From UBA4427 sp045106235 (GTDB lineage: Bacteria; Myxococcota_A; UBA9160; UBA4427): 64,000 bases of DNA. Both the position numbers and the translations under genes were made by a program. Position 1 is the stretch's first letter; each line of letters starts with the position of its first letter. Below are positions 1-8,311 of the stretch, piece after piece. The stretch is from NCBI GenBank assembly GCA_045106235.1, contig JBGCEJ010000037.1, forward strand, positions 1 through 64,000. Reading direction: 5' to 3'. The notes below the pieces were generated by a model. That model saw only the letters and a program-made list of their open reading frames with translations. It searched no databases and was not told the origin of the DNA.

Positions 1-403
1 CCGGAACGACGATGATCTCTTCGATCGTGATATCGCCGCTCGTGGAATTCACGAACAGGCCTAAGAAGTTGACAGAACGAGAATCACCGGACTGGAGATC
101 GACACTATCGAAATCGAAGTAGGTACCTGGGGTCGTGACAAGGACTGTTTCTGTTGGCCCTCCAGCGCCGGTTTCGGCCTCGCCCCCCAGAGTCCAAGTT
201 CCCGCTAGGTCTGAAATAACGACCGCGATCCCAGCTCCCTCCTCTCCCTGTACGTCGAAACCGCCGAGGCTTCGATACTGAATTTCAAAAAACATCCCAT
301 CACTCCCAGCATCGAGCAAGACTGCTTCGACCTGATTCTGATGGGAACTCGAAGGAACCGTCTGGGCCAACCCCGGATCTCCAAAGAAGTTCGAGATCCT
401 CAC
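1..403 (-). CDS. Partial beta-rich protein, possibly PEP-CTERM, cut by the left edge
   Basis: The minus-strand frame is open from a GTG at 403 to the left edge, giving about 134 residues. The composition is rich in Gly, Ser, Thr and Val with alternating hydrophobic stretches, as in secreted beta-sandwich proteins. The last visible residues are I-V-V-P followed by a codon starting with G, which would fit the opening of a VPEP sorting motif just outside the window (inference). No signal peptide is visible, and an in-frame TAA lies at 409-407, so the gene may be 5'-truncated. I recognise no family. Confidence 0.5.
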   Translation of the reverse strand, partial: MRISNFFGDPGLAQTVPSSSHQNQVEAVLLDAGSDGMFFEIQYRSLGGFDVQGEEGAGIAVVISDLAGTWTLGGEAETGAGGPTETVLVTTPGTYFDFDSVDLQSGDSRSVNFLGLFVNSTSGDITIEEIIVVP

Positions 404-513
404 GAATTAATTTCTCTCATCCTCCCTGCCCTCTCGTGATGAGCAGGTCGTCCGAGAAATCTCGGATCGTCGGCTCCATTTTGGGCTTCGGTATCGCGCC
501 GTTCGCACGTTAG

Positions 514-1338
514 TTACGATGTACATGATCGCGGGGGTTTTGGGCGGGTGCCGTGCAGGGCTGGCAGGCGCGAACCAGCAAGCGTCGCGCGCTCGCGAAA
601 CTGAACCGCTGAATGCGAGGGCCGGCGCTCCGCATCGAGGGCCGGGCGCGCGAGCCAGCCGAGTCCGAGCCCCAACAAGATCACCGTCGAGGGCTCCGGA
701 ACCGGCACGGGCGTGAACTCGATCGAATCGATCAAGACGTTCGATTCGTCGCCGACGGCCTGAGCGCCCTGCACGGCGATGCGCAGCAGGACGGTCCGGC
801 CGGCATAGGCGGAGACGTCGGCCGCGAGGACGCTGCCTCGAGGTCTCGACAGGATCTCGACCATCGCGCCGAGTGGATCCCCATCCACGAAGAGTCGCAG
901 GTCGGAGAGACGACCCGTGTCGTGGGTGACGGCGTGGAGTTGGATCGACATCGCGTCGGCGGGCACGTCCCCGGTCTGCTGGATGTAAACGAGCCCGCCG
1001 CTGATCGTGCCGCCCTGCAAGAGCAGGCTGTAGTCGCCGGCCAGGGGAACGAGATGCGGGAAGGCGTCGGCGTCCTGAACGCTCAAGCATTTCGAGCCGA
1101 GGCAAGTCCCGTTGAATCCGCGCCCCGGGAAAACGGTTGGCCCGAACGGCTCGTCGCCAAAGATCGGCGGATCGGAGCCGGACTCGCGGCCCGCGGCCCA
1201 GATCGGGAGCGACGGAGCGTCATCGCTCGCGCCAGCCAGCTCGAAGTCGAGGTTCTGGAAGGCCGCGCCCTCGGCCCGGGAGCCGAGCCCGAACACGAGC
1301 GCCGCGACGAGAATACTGAGGCGGAAGTCAGTCGACAT
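514..1338 (-). CDS. Exported PEP-CTERM protein with a long C-terminal extension
   Basis: 274 residues. A signal peptide covers about residues 1-25 (hydrophobic LSILVAALVFGLG, then RAEGA). The mature protein opens with an FQNLDFELAG block, common at the start of secreted jelly-roll domains. A PEP-CTERM tail begins at about residue 213 (VPEPS, a Leu/Gly-rich helix, then an Arg). In this family the exosortase system normally removes the tail and anchors the protein outside. Oddly, 42 more residues follow the membrane helix, whereas typical proteins end within a few basic residues; this could be a lost stop codon or a frameshift. AGGGGAG lies about 8 nt before the ATG. Function of the mature domain is unknown. 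Confidence 0.8.
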   Translation of the reverse strand: MSTDFRLSILVAALVFGLGSRAEGAAFQNLDFELAGASDDAPSLPIWAAGRESGSDPPIFGDEPFGPTVFPGRGFNGTCLGSKCLSVQDADAFPHLVPLAGDYSLLLQGGTISGGLVYIQQTGDVPADAMSIQLHAVTHDTGRLSDLRLFVDGDPLGAMVEILSRPRGSVLAADVSAYAGRTVLLRIAVQGAQAVGDESNVLIDSIEFTPVPVPEPSTVILLGLGLGWLARPALDAERRPSHSAVQFRERATLAGSRLPALHGTRPKPPRSCTS

Positions 1339-1865
1339 GTGGCTCCCCTGTATCTATGGTCGATCGTCTAAGAGATGCGTGGGCGCGGAGTCGTGAATGT
1401 GTCAGGGACTCTCGACGCGCGATCCGCGGGCCAGAACGCCCCCACCGCCCAGCTCTGGAAAACCACCCGCTTCGAGATCCTGCTCTCGCGAGGCTGGATT
1501 TTCCATCTTGTTGCTTTCGCCTGCAGCCCCCCTGCCTCCCCACCCTCGGAACCTACCGATTTTCCTCATCCTCCCTGCCCTCACCGACCCCGTGCTCTCC
1601 GCGCGTCGACCGTGATCGCATTCGTCGATCATCCCGATGTCGACGCCCCCTGCCCAACGATCGGATGGTCGGATTTTGCACCACTGCCAAGCCCCTCCTC
1701 CTGTTCGAGATCATGGCCTGGCCGAGCAGAACCGGACCACAGAATGATCCTGCGGGGATGGGGCATTCACGGGTCCTGAGAAAACGCGGAGGTTCGCACC
1801 TCGCGAAGCGGCTTAGAATTAACTCTTATCGGCGCTCATTCCGGCGCCGACCCCGGAGAGTATCC
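1339..1865. other. Intergenic region between divergent exported-protein genes
   Basis: About 527 bases separate the starts of two divergent genes. Open frames here lack codon structure or homology that I recognise. It should hold both promoters, although I cannot point to convincing -35/-10 boxes. The only clear structure is a 7-bp hairpin close to the right-hand gene, listed separately. Confidence 0.5.
1829..1850 (+). promoter_or_regulatory. 5' UTR hairpin beside the ribosome binding site
   Basis: Perfect 7-bp inverted repeat TCGGCGC / GCGCCGA (1829-1835 and 1844-1850) with an 8-nt loop. It ends 4 nt before the purine-rich GGAGAG (1855-1860) that serves the ATG at 1866. It could protect the mRNA 5' end or affect initiation; this is inference. 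Confidence 0.35.
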
Positions 1866-3074
1866 ATGTCGCTCAGCGAAAAGCGCTTTTTTCGGCCCAT
1901 CGCCGTGTTCTCGCTCGCCCTCATCGGGCTCATCCTCGGCCCCATCACGGCCCTGGCAGGCCCCGGCGCGATCGAGATCAATCAGACCTGCGCCACGCAG
2001 ACAGGCTGCTTCGTCGGCGATGCCCCGGGCTTTCCCGTGACGCCGACCGCCAGCACGCCTCGCTCACTGCGTCTCACGAGTGATCTGATCGTGAGCGATC
2101 CCTTCACGACGGCCATTGATTTTGCGGGCGCGTTCGGTGGCAGCTTCAGGTTCGATCTCGGGGGCTTCGAGATTCGTGGTCCCGTGACGTGCACTCCGAC
2201 CTGCACCCCATCAGGCGATGGCGTCGGTGTGCTGGCGGACGACCTCGCGCAGCTGACCGTCGAGAACGGCGCAATTCGCGGCATGACGGGCCTGGGCATC
2301 TCCGCGCAGTCAGCGAGCGCGCAGATCCGGAACATGCACTTCGAGAGAAACGGCGACGGTGGCCTTGTGGTCGGAGCAAGCAGCCTGATCGAGCACGTCT
2401 CCGCCTACCGCAATGACGGTACCGGAATCCAGTTCTCCTCGGCGAGCGTTGTTCGCAACTGCACGTCGCGTGCGAACGTGGGCGCTGGCATCTCCGCTGG
2501 GGACCGCAGCACGGTCGCAAGCTGCGCCGTCACCGAAAATTCAGGAAGCGGCGTCTCGATGGGAGCTTGGTCGAAACTCATCGACTCGACGGTGAGCTTT
2601 AATTCTGCAAACGGGGTGATTGGTAGCTCGCGCACCGTGATCCGCGGCAATACGATCGCAAGTAACGATCGGGACGGCATTAACCTCGAGGGGGGGCGCG
2701 TCGTGATCATGGGCAACAGCGTCACCTCAAGCGGACGGATGGGCATCCGAGGCGCACAAGGCTCCGTCATCACAGACAACCTTGTCGCTGACTCCGGAGA
2801 GGACGGCATCTTTGCCCGCGACGGTTCGACGATCCGCGGAAACAGCACGCTCGAAAATGGAACGACGACAGACCATGATGGGATCTACTGCACGCTGGGC
2901 TGTACGGTTCAAGAAAATACAGCCCGCGCGAACGCGGGCTTCGGCCTGCGATTCGACTCGGGGAGTTCCGTCTACTCGGGCAACGCGATCGGTGCCAACA
3001 ACGCGGCCGGGACCGTCGTGAACGGCCGAGACGCCGGCGGAAACGTCTGCGGAACGACCCTCGGCTGCCCCTGA
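1866..3074 (+). CDS. Secreted right-handed beta-helix protein (paralog A)
   Basis: 402 residues from the ATG at 1866; the open frame extends further upstream but this ATG has GGAGAG in front and begins a good signal peptide (about 1-30, ending ITALA). The mature protein starts with the block EINQTCATQTGCF followed by GDAPGFPV, then LTSDL, LDLGGFEI, and many short PbH1-type coils (repeated N-x-G-x-G-I) as in NosD/pectate-lyase-like parallel beta helices. It ends exactly in C-x5-C-P. Four paralogs in this window share both ends. No PEP-CTERM tail or catalytic motif is apparent, so a structural surface or binding role is likely but unproven. Confidence 0.82.
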   Translation: MSLSEKRFFRPIAVFSLALIGLILGPITALAGPGAIEINQTCATQTGCFVGDAPGFPVTPTASTPRSLRLTSDLIVSDPFTTAIDFAGAFGGSFRFDLGGFEIRGPVTCTPTCTPSGDGVGVLADDLAQLTVENGAIRGMTGLGISAQSASAQIRNMHFERNGDGGLVVGASSLIEHVSAYRNDGTGIQFSSASVVRNCTSRANVGAGISAGDRSTVASCAVTENSGSGVSMGAWSKLIDSTVSFNSANGVIGSSRTVIRGNTIASNDRDGINLEGGRVVIMGNSVTSSGRMGIRGAQGSVITDNLVADSGEDGIFARDGSTIRGNSTLENGTTTDHDGIYCTLGCTVQENTARANAGFGLRFDSGSSVYSGNAIGANNAAGTVVNGRDAGGNVCGTTLGCP

Positions 3075-3544
3075 GAAGGCCAAGCGCTCGGCCTGGCCAC
3101 TGAATCCCGCCGCCGTCGAACTGAGATTCGCTCCAGCTGGCTCCTGCGAATCATCCGTCTCGGCCTACTGATCTGCGCCGCGATCGTCTGGTCCGCTGGA
3201 CAGGAATCCTTCGCGCAGCCGCGCGATTCCGCTCTCGCGGGCTCGGGACCGAACGGGTTCGAACGCTACGGGGCTTTCGGCCTATGCGATCGCGCATCAG
3301 ATTTTTAGGAACTAGCGGAGTCACTCGACGCTGACTTCTAACCGCCGCCGGTCGGCCTAGAAGCGTCGTTCAGAGAAAGTCTGCAGTGGACCGCTCTCCC
3401 CCGCCCGGCCCGCACATCACCCTCGGGAAGAACACGAGCCAAAAGTCGACCGAACCCGAAGCATTCCTCCCCCAAAACCGAGCGATCGACAGACGGCCTC
3501 CTTATAGTCGGGCGCCGGCAGACCCGCCGATGGAGACAGTTTGA
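3075..3544. other. Intergenic region with a signal-peptide-like open frame in frame with the preceding gene
   Basis: About 470 bases between two co-directional genes. Directly after the TGA of the beta-helix gene the same frame stays open for 77 codons to a TAG at 3306-3308. It encodes four consecutive Arg, a hydrophobic stretch (LGLLICAAIVW) and an AxA-like SFAQP site. It has no ATG, GTG or TTG start. A weak 5-bp hairpin (AGGCC/GGCCT) sits just after the stop. The remainder shows no feature I can support; the next gene has a GGAGAC Shine-Dalgarno at about 3532. Confidence 0.45.
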
Positions 3545-4972
3545 ATGATCCCGGAACGGCCCCGCAAAAACCGACCCTCGCTTCACGCTGAAGGCGCCCT
3601 TCCCCTTCCCCTTCGCCCCCTTCACACGTCTCACACCCGCCGCGTGATCAGCCACGCTATCCACGTCGCGCTACTCGCGGTCGCCTTTGCGATCCCGCTC
3701 TCGGCGAGCGCCATCACGACCCCGATCGTCTTCGTCGGCGAAACCGCTCCCGACACAAACGGAGGCACCTTCGCAATCCCCGTCGCGCCCAGCCTGAACA
3801 ACACAGGCGAAGTCGTCTTCTACAGCACGATTGCGGGAAGCGATGTTCTGCACGGCATCTTCGTTGGTGACGGACTCATGACGCGCTCTGCCGCACTCAC
3901 AGGCGATGCCGCCCCGGGAACGAGCGGAGGCGTCTTCTCCAGCATATTCACCGTGGCCAAGATTAACGACAATCAAGATGTCGCGTTCTCGGCGTCCATC
4001 AGCGGCGGTTCCACCTTCTCGGGTCTCTTCCTCGAGAATGCCGGCGTCGTCACGCCGATTGCACTTTCCGGAGATCCCGCCCCGGGCACGAGCGGAACCT
4101 ACTTCAGCTTTTTGTCCTCATTCATCTCGCTCAACAACGTCGGCCAAATCGCCGCGGTGAGCGGTATCAGCGGATTCCCCCCCACGGCGGGACTCTTCAT
4201 CGAATCCGCGGCCGGGGGCAGCTTGCTCGTCGAATCCGGTGCTGCCGTTCCCGGCGTGCCGGGCGCCACCTTCACGAGTTTTGCGAAGCCATCCATCAAT
4301 GATTCGGGTGATGTCGCGTTCGAGGCGGCGTTCAGCGCAGGGGGTACAAATTCGCGCGGCATTTTCAAGTACGCGTCCGGCGTCATCAGCATCATCGCGC
4401 TCGAAAACGAGGTTGCACCGGGAACAGGAGGGGGAACCTTCAGCACCCAGGAGATCGACACATCCGCCATCGACGACGACGGCAACGTCTATTTCCAGGC
4501 CCGGATCGTAGGCCCTGGCCCGCTCAAGGGCCTCTTTGTGGGCGATGGCGTGACGCTCGAAGCGATCGTGCTCGAAGACGACGCCCTGCCCTACCCCGGC
4601 GGCGCGACCGCCAACTCGCTGAACAATGCGCCGACAACCTCAGCCAATGGCAACGCCGCTTTCGCCGTCGAACTCGCGCTCCCGGGAGCACAAACCGAAC
4701 GCGCTGCATACGTGGACGCAGGAGACGGATCCGGCTTTTCCCTCAGCGTCGCAGGCGGCGAGGTCGTCCCGAACACCGGTGGCGGAACTCTCCTGATCCC
4801 CTCTGCGCCGAGCGTCAACAACGCCGGAGCCATCGCGTTCAGCAGCGCAATTTCCGGGGGCACGGAGACCCAAGGGATCTTCGTCCCGGAGCCAAACATC
4901 CTCGCCGGCCTCAGCGTCGGCTTGCTCACGCTCCTGCTTCGCCGAGATCGAGGCGCCCGGCGCGCCCGTTGA
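3545..4972 (+). CDS. NxxGxxAF-repeat PEP-CTERM exported protein
   Basis: 475 residues. A hydrophobic signal segment lies at about 38-57 (VALLAVAFAIPLSASA) behind a long basic leader; GTG 3643 is an alternative start, but GGAGAC precedes the ATG. The body contains seven imperfect repeats built on N-x-x-G-x-x-A/V-F (for example NNTGEVVF, NDNQDVAF, NDSGDVAF, NNAGAIAF), each followed by GIF or GLF and a VGDG-type turn. This is the tandem-repeat architecture described for NxxGxxAF choice-of-anchor proteins, probably a beta propeller. The C terminus is a canonical PEP-CTERM tail (VPEPN, Leu-rich helix, RRDRGARRAR). It converges on the amidohydrolase gene. Ligand unknown. Confidence 0.85.
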   Translation: MIPERPRKNRPSLHAEGALPLPLRPLHTSHTRRVISHAIHVALLAVAFAIPLSASAITTPIVFVGETAPDTNGGTFAIPVAPSLNNTGEVVFYSTIAGSDVLHGIFVGDGLMTRSAALTGDAAPGTSGGVFSSIFTVAKINDNQDVAFSASISGGSTFSGLFLENAGVVTPIALSGDPAPGTSGTYFSFLSSFISLNNVGQIAAVSGISGFPPTAGLFIESAAGGSLLVESGAAVPGVPGATFTSFAKPSINDSGDVAFEAAFSAGGTNSRGIFKYASGVISIIALENEVAPGTGGGTFSTQEIDTSAIDDDGNVYFQARIVGPGPLKGLFVGDGVTLEAIVLEDDALPYPGGATANSLNNAPTTSANGNAAFAVELALPGAQTERAAYVDAGDGSGFSLSVAGGEVVPNTGGGTLLIPSAPSVNNAGAIAFSSAISGGTETQGIFVPEPNILAGLSVGLLTLLLRRDRGARRAR

Positions 4973-5004
4973 CGAGAGGTATAGGCGAATTGAAGGTTGG
5001 CCCC

Positions 5005-6693
5005 TCAGGCCCCCCGCAGAACCTCGCCCGGCAGCGCCCCCGTATGCTTGCCCTGCTCCATCACCGGCACGCCGTTCACAATCACGGCTTCGTAGCCCTT
5101 CGCATCCACAAACCAACGCTCGGTCTGGGCCGGAAAATCTGCGGCCACCTCATGCTCCAGCGCCTCGAGCGTTTTCAGATCGAAGATCGTGATATCCGCC
5201 TTGGCCCCCACGCGAAGCGTGCCGCGATCAACAAGCCCGTGCACCGCAGCAGGCATGCCCGTCAAGCGCCAGATCGCTTCTTCGAGTGACAGCACCCCGG
5301 GCACATGGTCCGTGATCAGCTTCGTCGTGTAATCCGCACCGACAAAGCTCGCGAGATGCGCGCCGCCGTCACTTGAACCACTCATCACGAGCGGCTCTTT
5401 GATCGAGTTCGTGACGACGTGGTCGATGAACTGCGACGCGACTTCCTGCATCCGCGCCGTCCAGCCCACATTCAGATTTTCGCGGAGCGAGACGTCAAGG
5501 AATACATCGATCGCGTCCCCCTCATGCCCCTCCGCCATCAACTCCTCAACGGTCTTCCCAATCAGAGACTTGTTCGCCTCATCCTTCACATGTTCAACCT
5601 CAAGATGTTCGATCGCCACCGGCGCCGTTCGCGCGATCGTCTCGATGTCGTGACGCATTCGGTCCCGCACAGCCGGATCGCGAAGCGCCTCACAAGCCTC
5701 CGCCAAGGGCAGCGTCAGCGTATCCCGCCAACTCGGCATCTCATCAAACACAAAAGTGTCATCGAGCCGCAAGTGGAGCGAAAGCTTCTGCGTGCTGAAC
5801 TGCGGATGCAAGCGGACGCCCTGCTCGCGCGCTTCACGCACGAAATCGATCGTGTTCTGCCATCCCATCGGATGCTCCGCGGCAGGCGAGAGCGGACCAA
5901 GCTCGATCGCCTTCCCGGAAACCCGCGCCATCTCCATCAGCAGCGCACGGTCCGCCTCATCGTGTCCCTCGGAATGGGACCTCGGGATGATCTCGATCAC
6001 GCCGTGGGGAAACTCCGCGAGGACCGCGCAAAGTGCAATGATTTCTTCGGGCGAAGCATGGTTCGACGGAACACCGCGCCCATCGTCTCCCACGTGCAGG
6101 TCCAGCTGGGAAGTCGACAGACCCACCGCTCCCTGACGCATCGACTGCCGCACGAGCTCCTGCATGGCTTCGATCTCGCTCTCGGTCGCCTCGCGATCCG
6201 AGGCCTCGTCGCCCATGACCATCCGCCGAATGGCGCAGTGGCCGACATAGCCGCCGACGTTCAGACCAAGCTTCCCTTCCAAGCGGGACCAGTAGGCGGC
6301 GAAGTCGCCGCCTTCCCACTTGAAGCCCTCGGCCATCGCCTCGAGCGACATCCCTTCAACCCGGGTCAGCATACTCGCCAACCAATCGACGTCTTCGGGC
6401 TTCGCCGGATAGAGCGTAAATCCGCAATTGCCTGTCAGTACCGTCGTCACGCCGTGCTGCATAGACGGCGACGCGATCGGATCCCAATCGAGCTGAACAT
6501 CGTAATGTGTATGCACATCAATGAAGCCCGGGGTCACAACGAGCCCTTCGGCATCAATCGTCCGCTTCGCTTCCTCGTCGATCTTGCCGATCCGTTCGAT
6601 GCGCCCGTCTTGGATCGCAATGTCCGCTTTGAAGCCTGGCAATCCGGTCCCGTCTACGACTGTTCCGTGCTTGATGAGTAGATCCAGAGCCAT
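5005..6693 (-). CDS. N-acyl-D-amino-acid deacylase-type amidohydrolase
   Basis: 562 residues from the ATG at 6693, chosen because GGAGGA lies 8 nt upstream and it begins the family's usual LLIKHGTVVDGTG strand; the frame runs 24 codons further. It is a metal-dependent amidohydrolase of the D-aminoacylase branch. Visible metal-site elements are HTH in GFIDVHTHYDVQ (about residue 62), the bridging Cys in TGNCGF, a later GHCAIR block, and the catalytic Asp in SSDGGAH near residue 470. Full-length for the family. The enzyme probably hydrolyses N-acyl or cyclic amide substrates in the cytoplasm; substrate cannot be assigned. It faces the PEP-CTERM gene tail to tail. Confidence 0.88.
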   Translation of the reverse strand: MALDLLIKHGTVVDGTGLPGFKADIAIQDGRIERIGKIDEEAKRTIDAEGLVVTPGFIDVHTHYDVQLDWDPIASPSMQHGVTTVLTGNCGFTLYPAKPEDVDWLASMLTRVEGMSLEAMAEGFKWEGGDFAAYWSRLEGKLGLNVGGYVGHCAIRRMVMGDEASDREATESEIEAMQELVRQSMRQGAVGLSTSQLDLHVGDDGRGVPSNHASPEEIIALCAVLAEFPHGVIEIIPRSHSEGHDEADRALLMEMARVSGKAIELGPLSPAAEHPMGWQNTIDFVREAREQGVRLHPQFSTQKLSLHLRLDDTFVFDEMPSWRDTLTLPLAEACEALRDPAVRDRMRHDIETIARTAPVAIEHLEVEHVKDEANKSLIGKTVEELMAEGHEGDAIDVFLDVSLRENLNVGWTARMQEVASQFIDHVVTNSIKEPLVMSGSSDGGAHLASFVGADYTTKLITDHVPGVLSLEEAIWRLTGMPAAVHGLVDRGTLRVGAKADITIFDLKTLEALEHEVAADFPAQTERWFVDAKGYEAVIVNGVPVMEQGKHTGALPGEVLRGA

Positions 6694-6842
6694 GATGTGT
6701 CCTCCGTGCATTCGAATCGGCCGATGAGTCTCTTCGCCCACCCGAAACTGGGCGCGCGATGCCACCCAATGATACCGAAAATTAGACTGCCCCTGACATC
6801 GACAGTAGCTTCTTCACTTTCCCATCAACCCCATCAACGCCC

Positions 6843-7559
6843 TCAAAACTCATACCCAAACCGATTCAAGTCCAAACGCTGCCCGAACCCCGCCATCGCA
6901 CGCGACAAAGTCGTGTACTCCTTCTGATAGTCGCGCCGAGGTCGCGCCTTACTCACATTGAACTGCGGAATCTCTGCCGGGGCGGCTCCGAGTCGGACCA
7001 ACACGTCATCAAAGTCCTCTTGAAGGCGTTCGTATCTCAGCACCACATCGGCTCCGTCGACGTATTGATCGTAGGCTGATAGGGCACGACCCCGAAGACG
7101 ACGTGGAAGCCAGCTACGGATAAACCTATGGCGGATCCATTCAGGGAAAGTGTTATTCTGCGCTAAGCGCAAGTCCGCGCTTGCCTTTGCCGCGTTCAAG
7201 CGATTCATCCAAAAGTCAGGGTTGGCCAAGGCTTCCGACGTCACCCCGCGGCGTTTGTAGTAAATCGACACAAGCCGGTCATAGGGATTTCGAACACTCG
7301 TGACGACGCAAAGCCCGTCGCGCTCTTGCGAACTCAACAACCCTGCTTCGAGGAGCTCCGTCAGCGTCGAGTGTTTCCGGCGAACGGGCCCGCCGGACTT
7401 CTCCGGCAACCAAACCCCGCCAAAATCCGAACACAGAACCCTGGAGAGCGCCGTCGATCCCGTCGCGGGCGTGAGCACGAAGAGCATTTTGAGATCGCGA
7501 CACAGGATGGCCAAGCTTGTACTCCGGTAGGACGTGGATTCCACAACGAGCGACGCCAA
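6843..7559 (-). CDS. Sulfotransferase family 2-like protein
   Basis: 238 residues. Near the N terminus FVLTPATGSTALSRVL resembles the 5'-phosphosulfate loop, and RNPYDRLVSIYYKR matches the 3'-phosphate-binding block of Sulfotransfer_2 enzymes, which move sulfate from PAPS to carbohydrate or other hydroxyl groups. The open frame starts at TTG 7559, with a weak GGGA upstream; the ATG at 7487 (MLFVLTPATG) is a plausible real start. The acceptor is unknown. A polysaccharide acetylation module further along hints at modified surface glycans, but the genes are not linked. Confidence 0.75.
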   Translation of the reverse strand: MASLVVESTSYRSTSLAILCRDLKMLFVLTPATGSTALSRVLCSDFGGVWLPEKSGGPVRRKHSTLTELLEAGLLSSQERDGLCVVTSVRNPYDRLVSIYYKRRGVTSEALANPDFWMNRLNAAKASADLRLAQNNTFPEWIRHRFIRSWLPRRLRGRALSAYDQYVDGADVVLRYERLQEDFDDVLVRLGAAPAEIPQFNVSKARPRRDYQKEYTTLSRAMAGFGQRLDLNRFGYEF

Positions 7560-7602
7560 TGATTCCCGAATTCGGTAGATCTCGCCATCAGTCCGATCCG
7601 GG

Positions 7603-8043
7603 TTAGTCGTCGAGCGGGATGAATCCTCGGGCCATCAGGGGCTTGCCTACGTATTCCGTGAGTTGAGAAAGCCTGGGGCTGTCGGGCAGGACCGTGACTT
7701 CGATCGGATCGCCCGGCGAGAGCACTTCGTAGCGGCTTCGATCGATCGTGTACGGATTGACGAACTTCGCATCGTCGAATGCGTACTCCACGTCGACGAA
7801 GAAGCTCTTCTCAACGCTGCTCGAGCTACTCGGCTCCGACTCACTCATCGCCACGATCCGCCCGATCACGATTTGCCCTCTGGATTCGAGTTCCGACTCA
7901 AGCTGAGCCTGTTTGCGCGTCTGCATGATCCCGAAGGCCACGAAAACAATCGCAAAAACAAAGAGGCTGATCACGAAAATACGGGCGACTTTGACCGAAT
8001 CCATCCTCGTTCTCTCCCTATCCATTTGCTCGCCTGGTTCCAT
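7603..8043 (-). CDS. DUF3592-like single-span membrane protein
   Basis: 146 residues. One transmembrane helix at about 20-38 (VARIFVISLFVFAIVFVAFG) is followed by a soluble beta domain with a G-x-I-V-A-M strand, a Ser-rich loop (SSSSS) and a YEVLSPGDPIEVTVLPDSP segment typical of DUF3592 domains. No catalytic motif. It may form a transcription unit with the sulfotransferase downstream (43-nt gap). Several in-frame ATGs (8043, 8025, 8004) make the start uncertain. Confidence 0.6.
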   Translation of the reverse strand: MEPGEQMDRERTRMDSVKVARIFVISLFVFAIVFVAFGIMQTRKQAQLESELESRGQIVIGRIVAMSESEPSSSSSVEKSFFVDVEYAFDDAKFVNPYTIDRSRYEVLSPGDPIEVTVLPDSPRLSQLTEYVGKPLMARGFIPLDD

Positions 8044-8311
8044 GGAAGCTCAATCGTAGACGTCATTCAAACCGCTTTTTTGAGCAATCGGCGCTTCGGC
8101 GTTCGGACCATCCTATTTCTGTGAACCAGCCCTCAGTTCGGCATCTGAGGGTCGTCCATTCGTTCTCTTGGCCAGTAATTCTGCCCCCTCTGAGAGCGCG
8201 TTCACCGCCGGCCAACCCAAGCCGACCTAATCAGTCAACACTCAACCACTTCGAATTCTCGACTGTCACGACGGGTACGGTCCCGTCGGCATTCGCGATG
8301 GAGACGATTGC
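8044..8311. other. Divergent intergenic region with a 7-bp hairpin
   Basis: 268 bases between two divergent starts, so it should contain two promoters. A perfect inverted repeat CCCTCAG/CTGAGGG (8130-8136 and 8145-8151, loop 8 nt) lies near the middle. It lies downstream of neither gene, so it is not a terminator of the flanking genes. An operator is possible but unsupported. Confidence 0.35.

Noticed and set aside
5419..6681. 420-codon plus-strand open frame
   Set aside because: It is antisense to the amidohydrolase gene, is rich in Arg/His, and matches no family; the minus-strand gene has full motif support.
8130..8151. 7-bp hairpin as a terminator
   Set aside because: It lies between divergent gene starts, so no gene ends there; kept only as a feature of the intergenic region.
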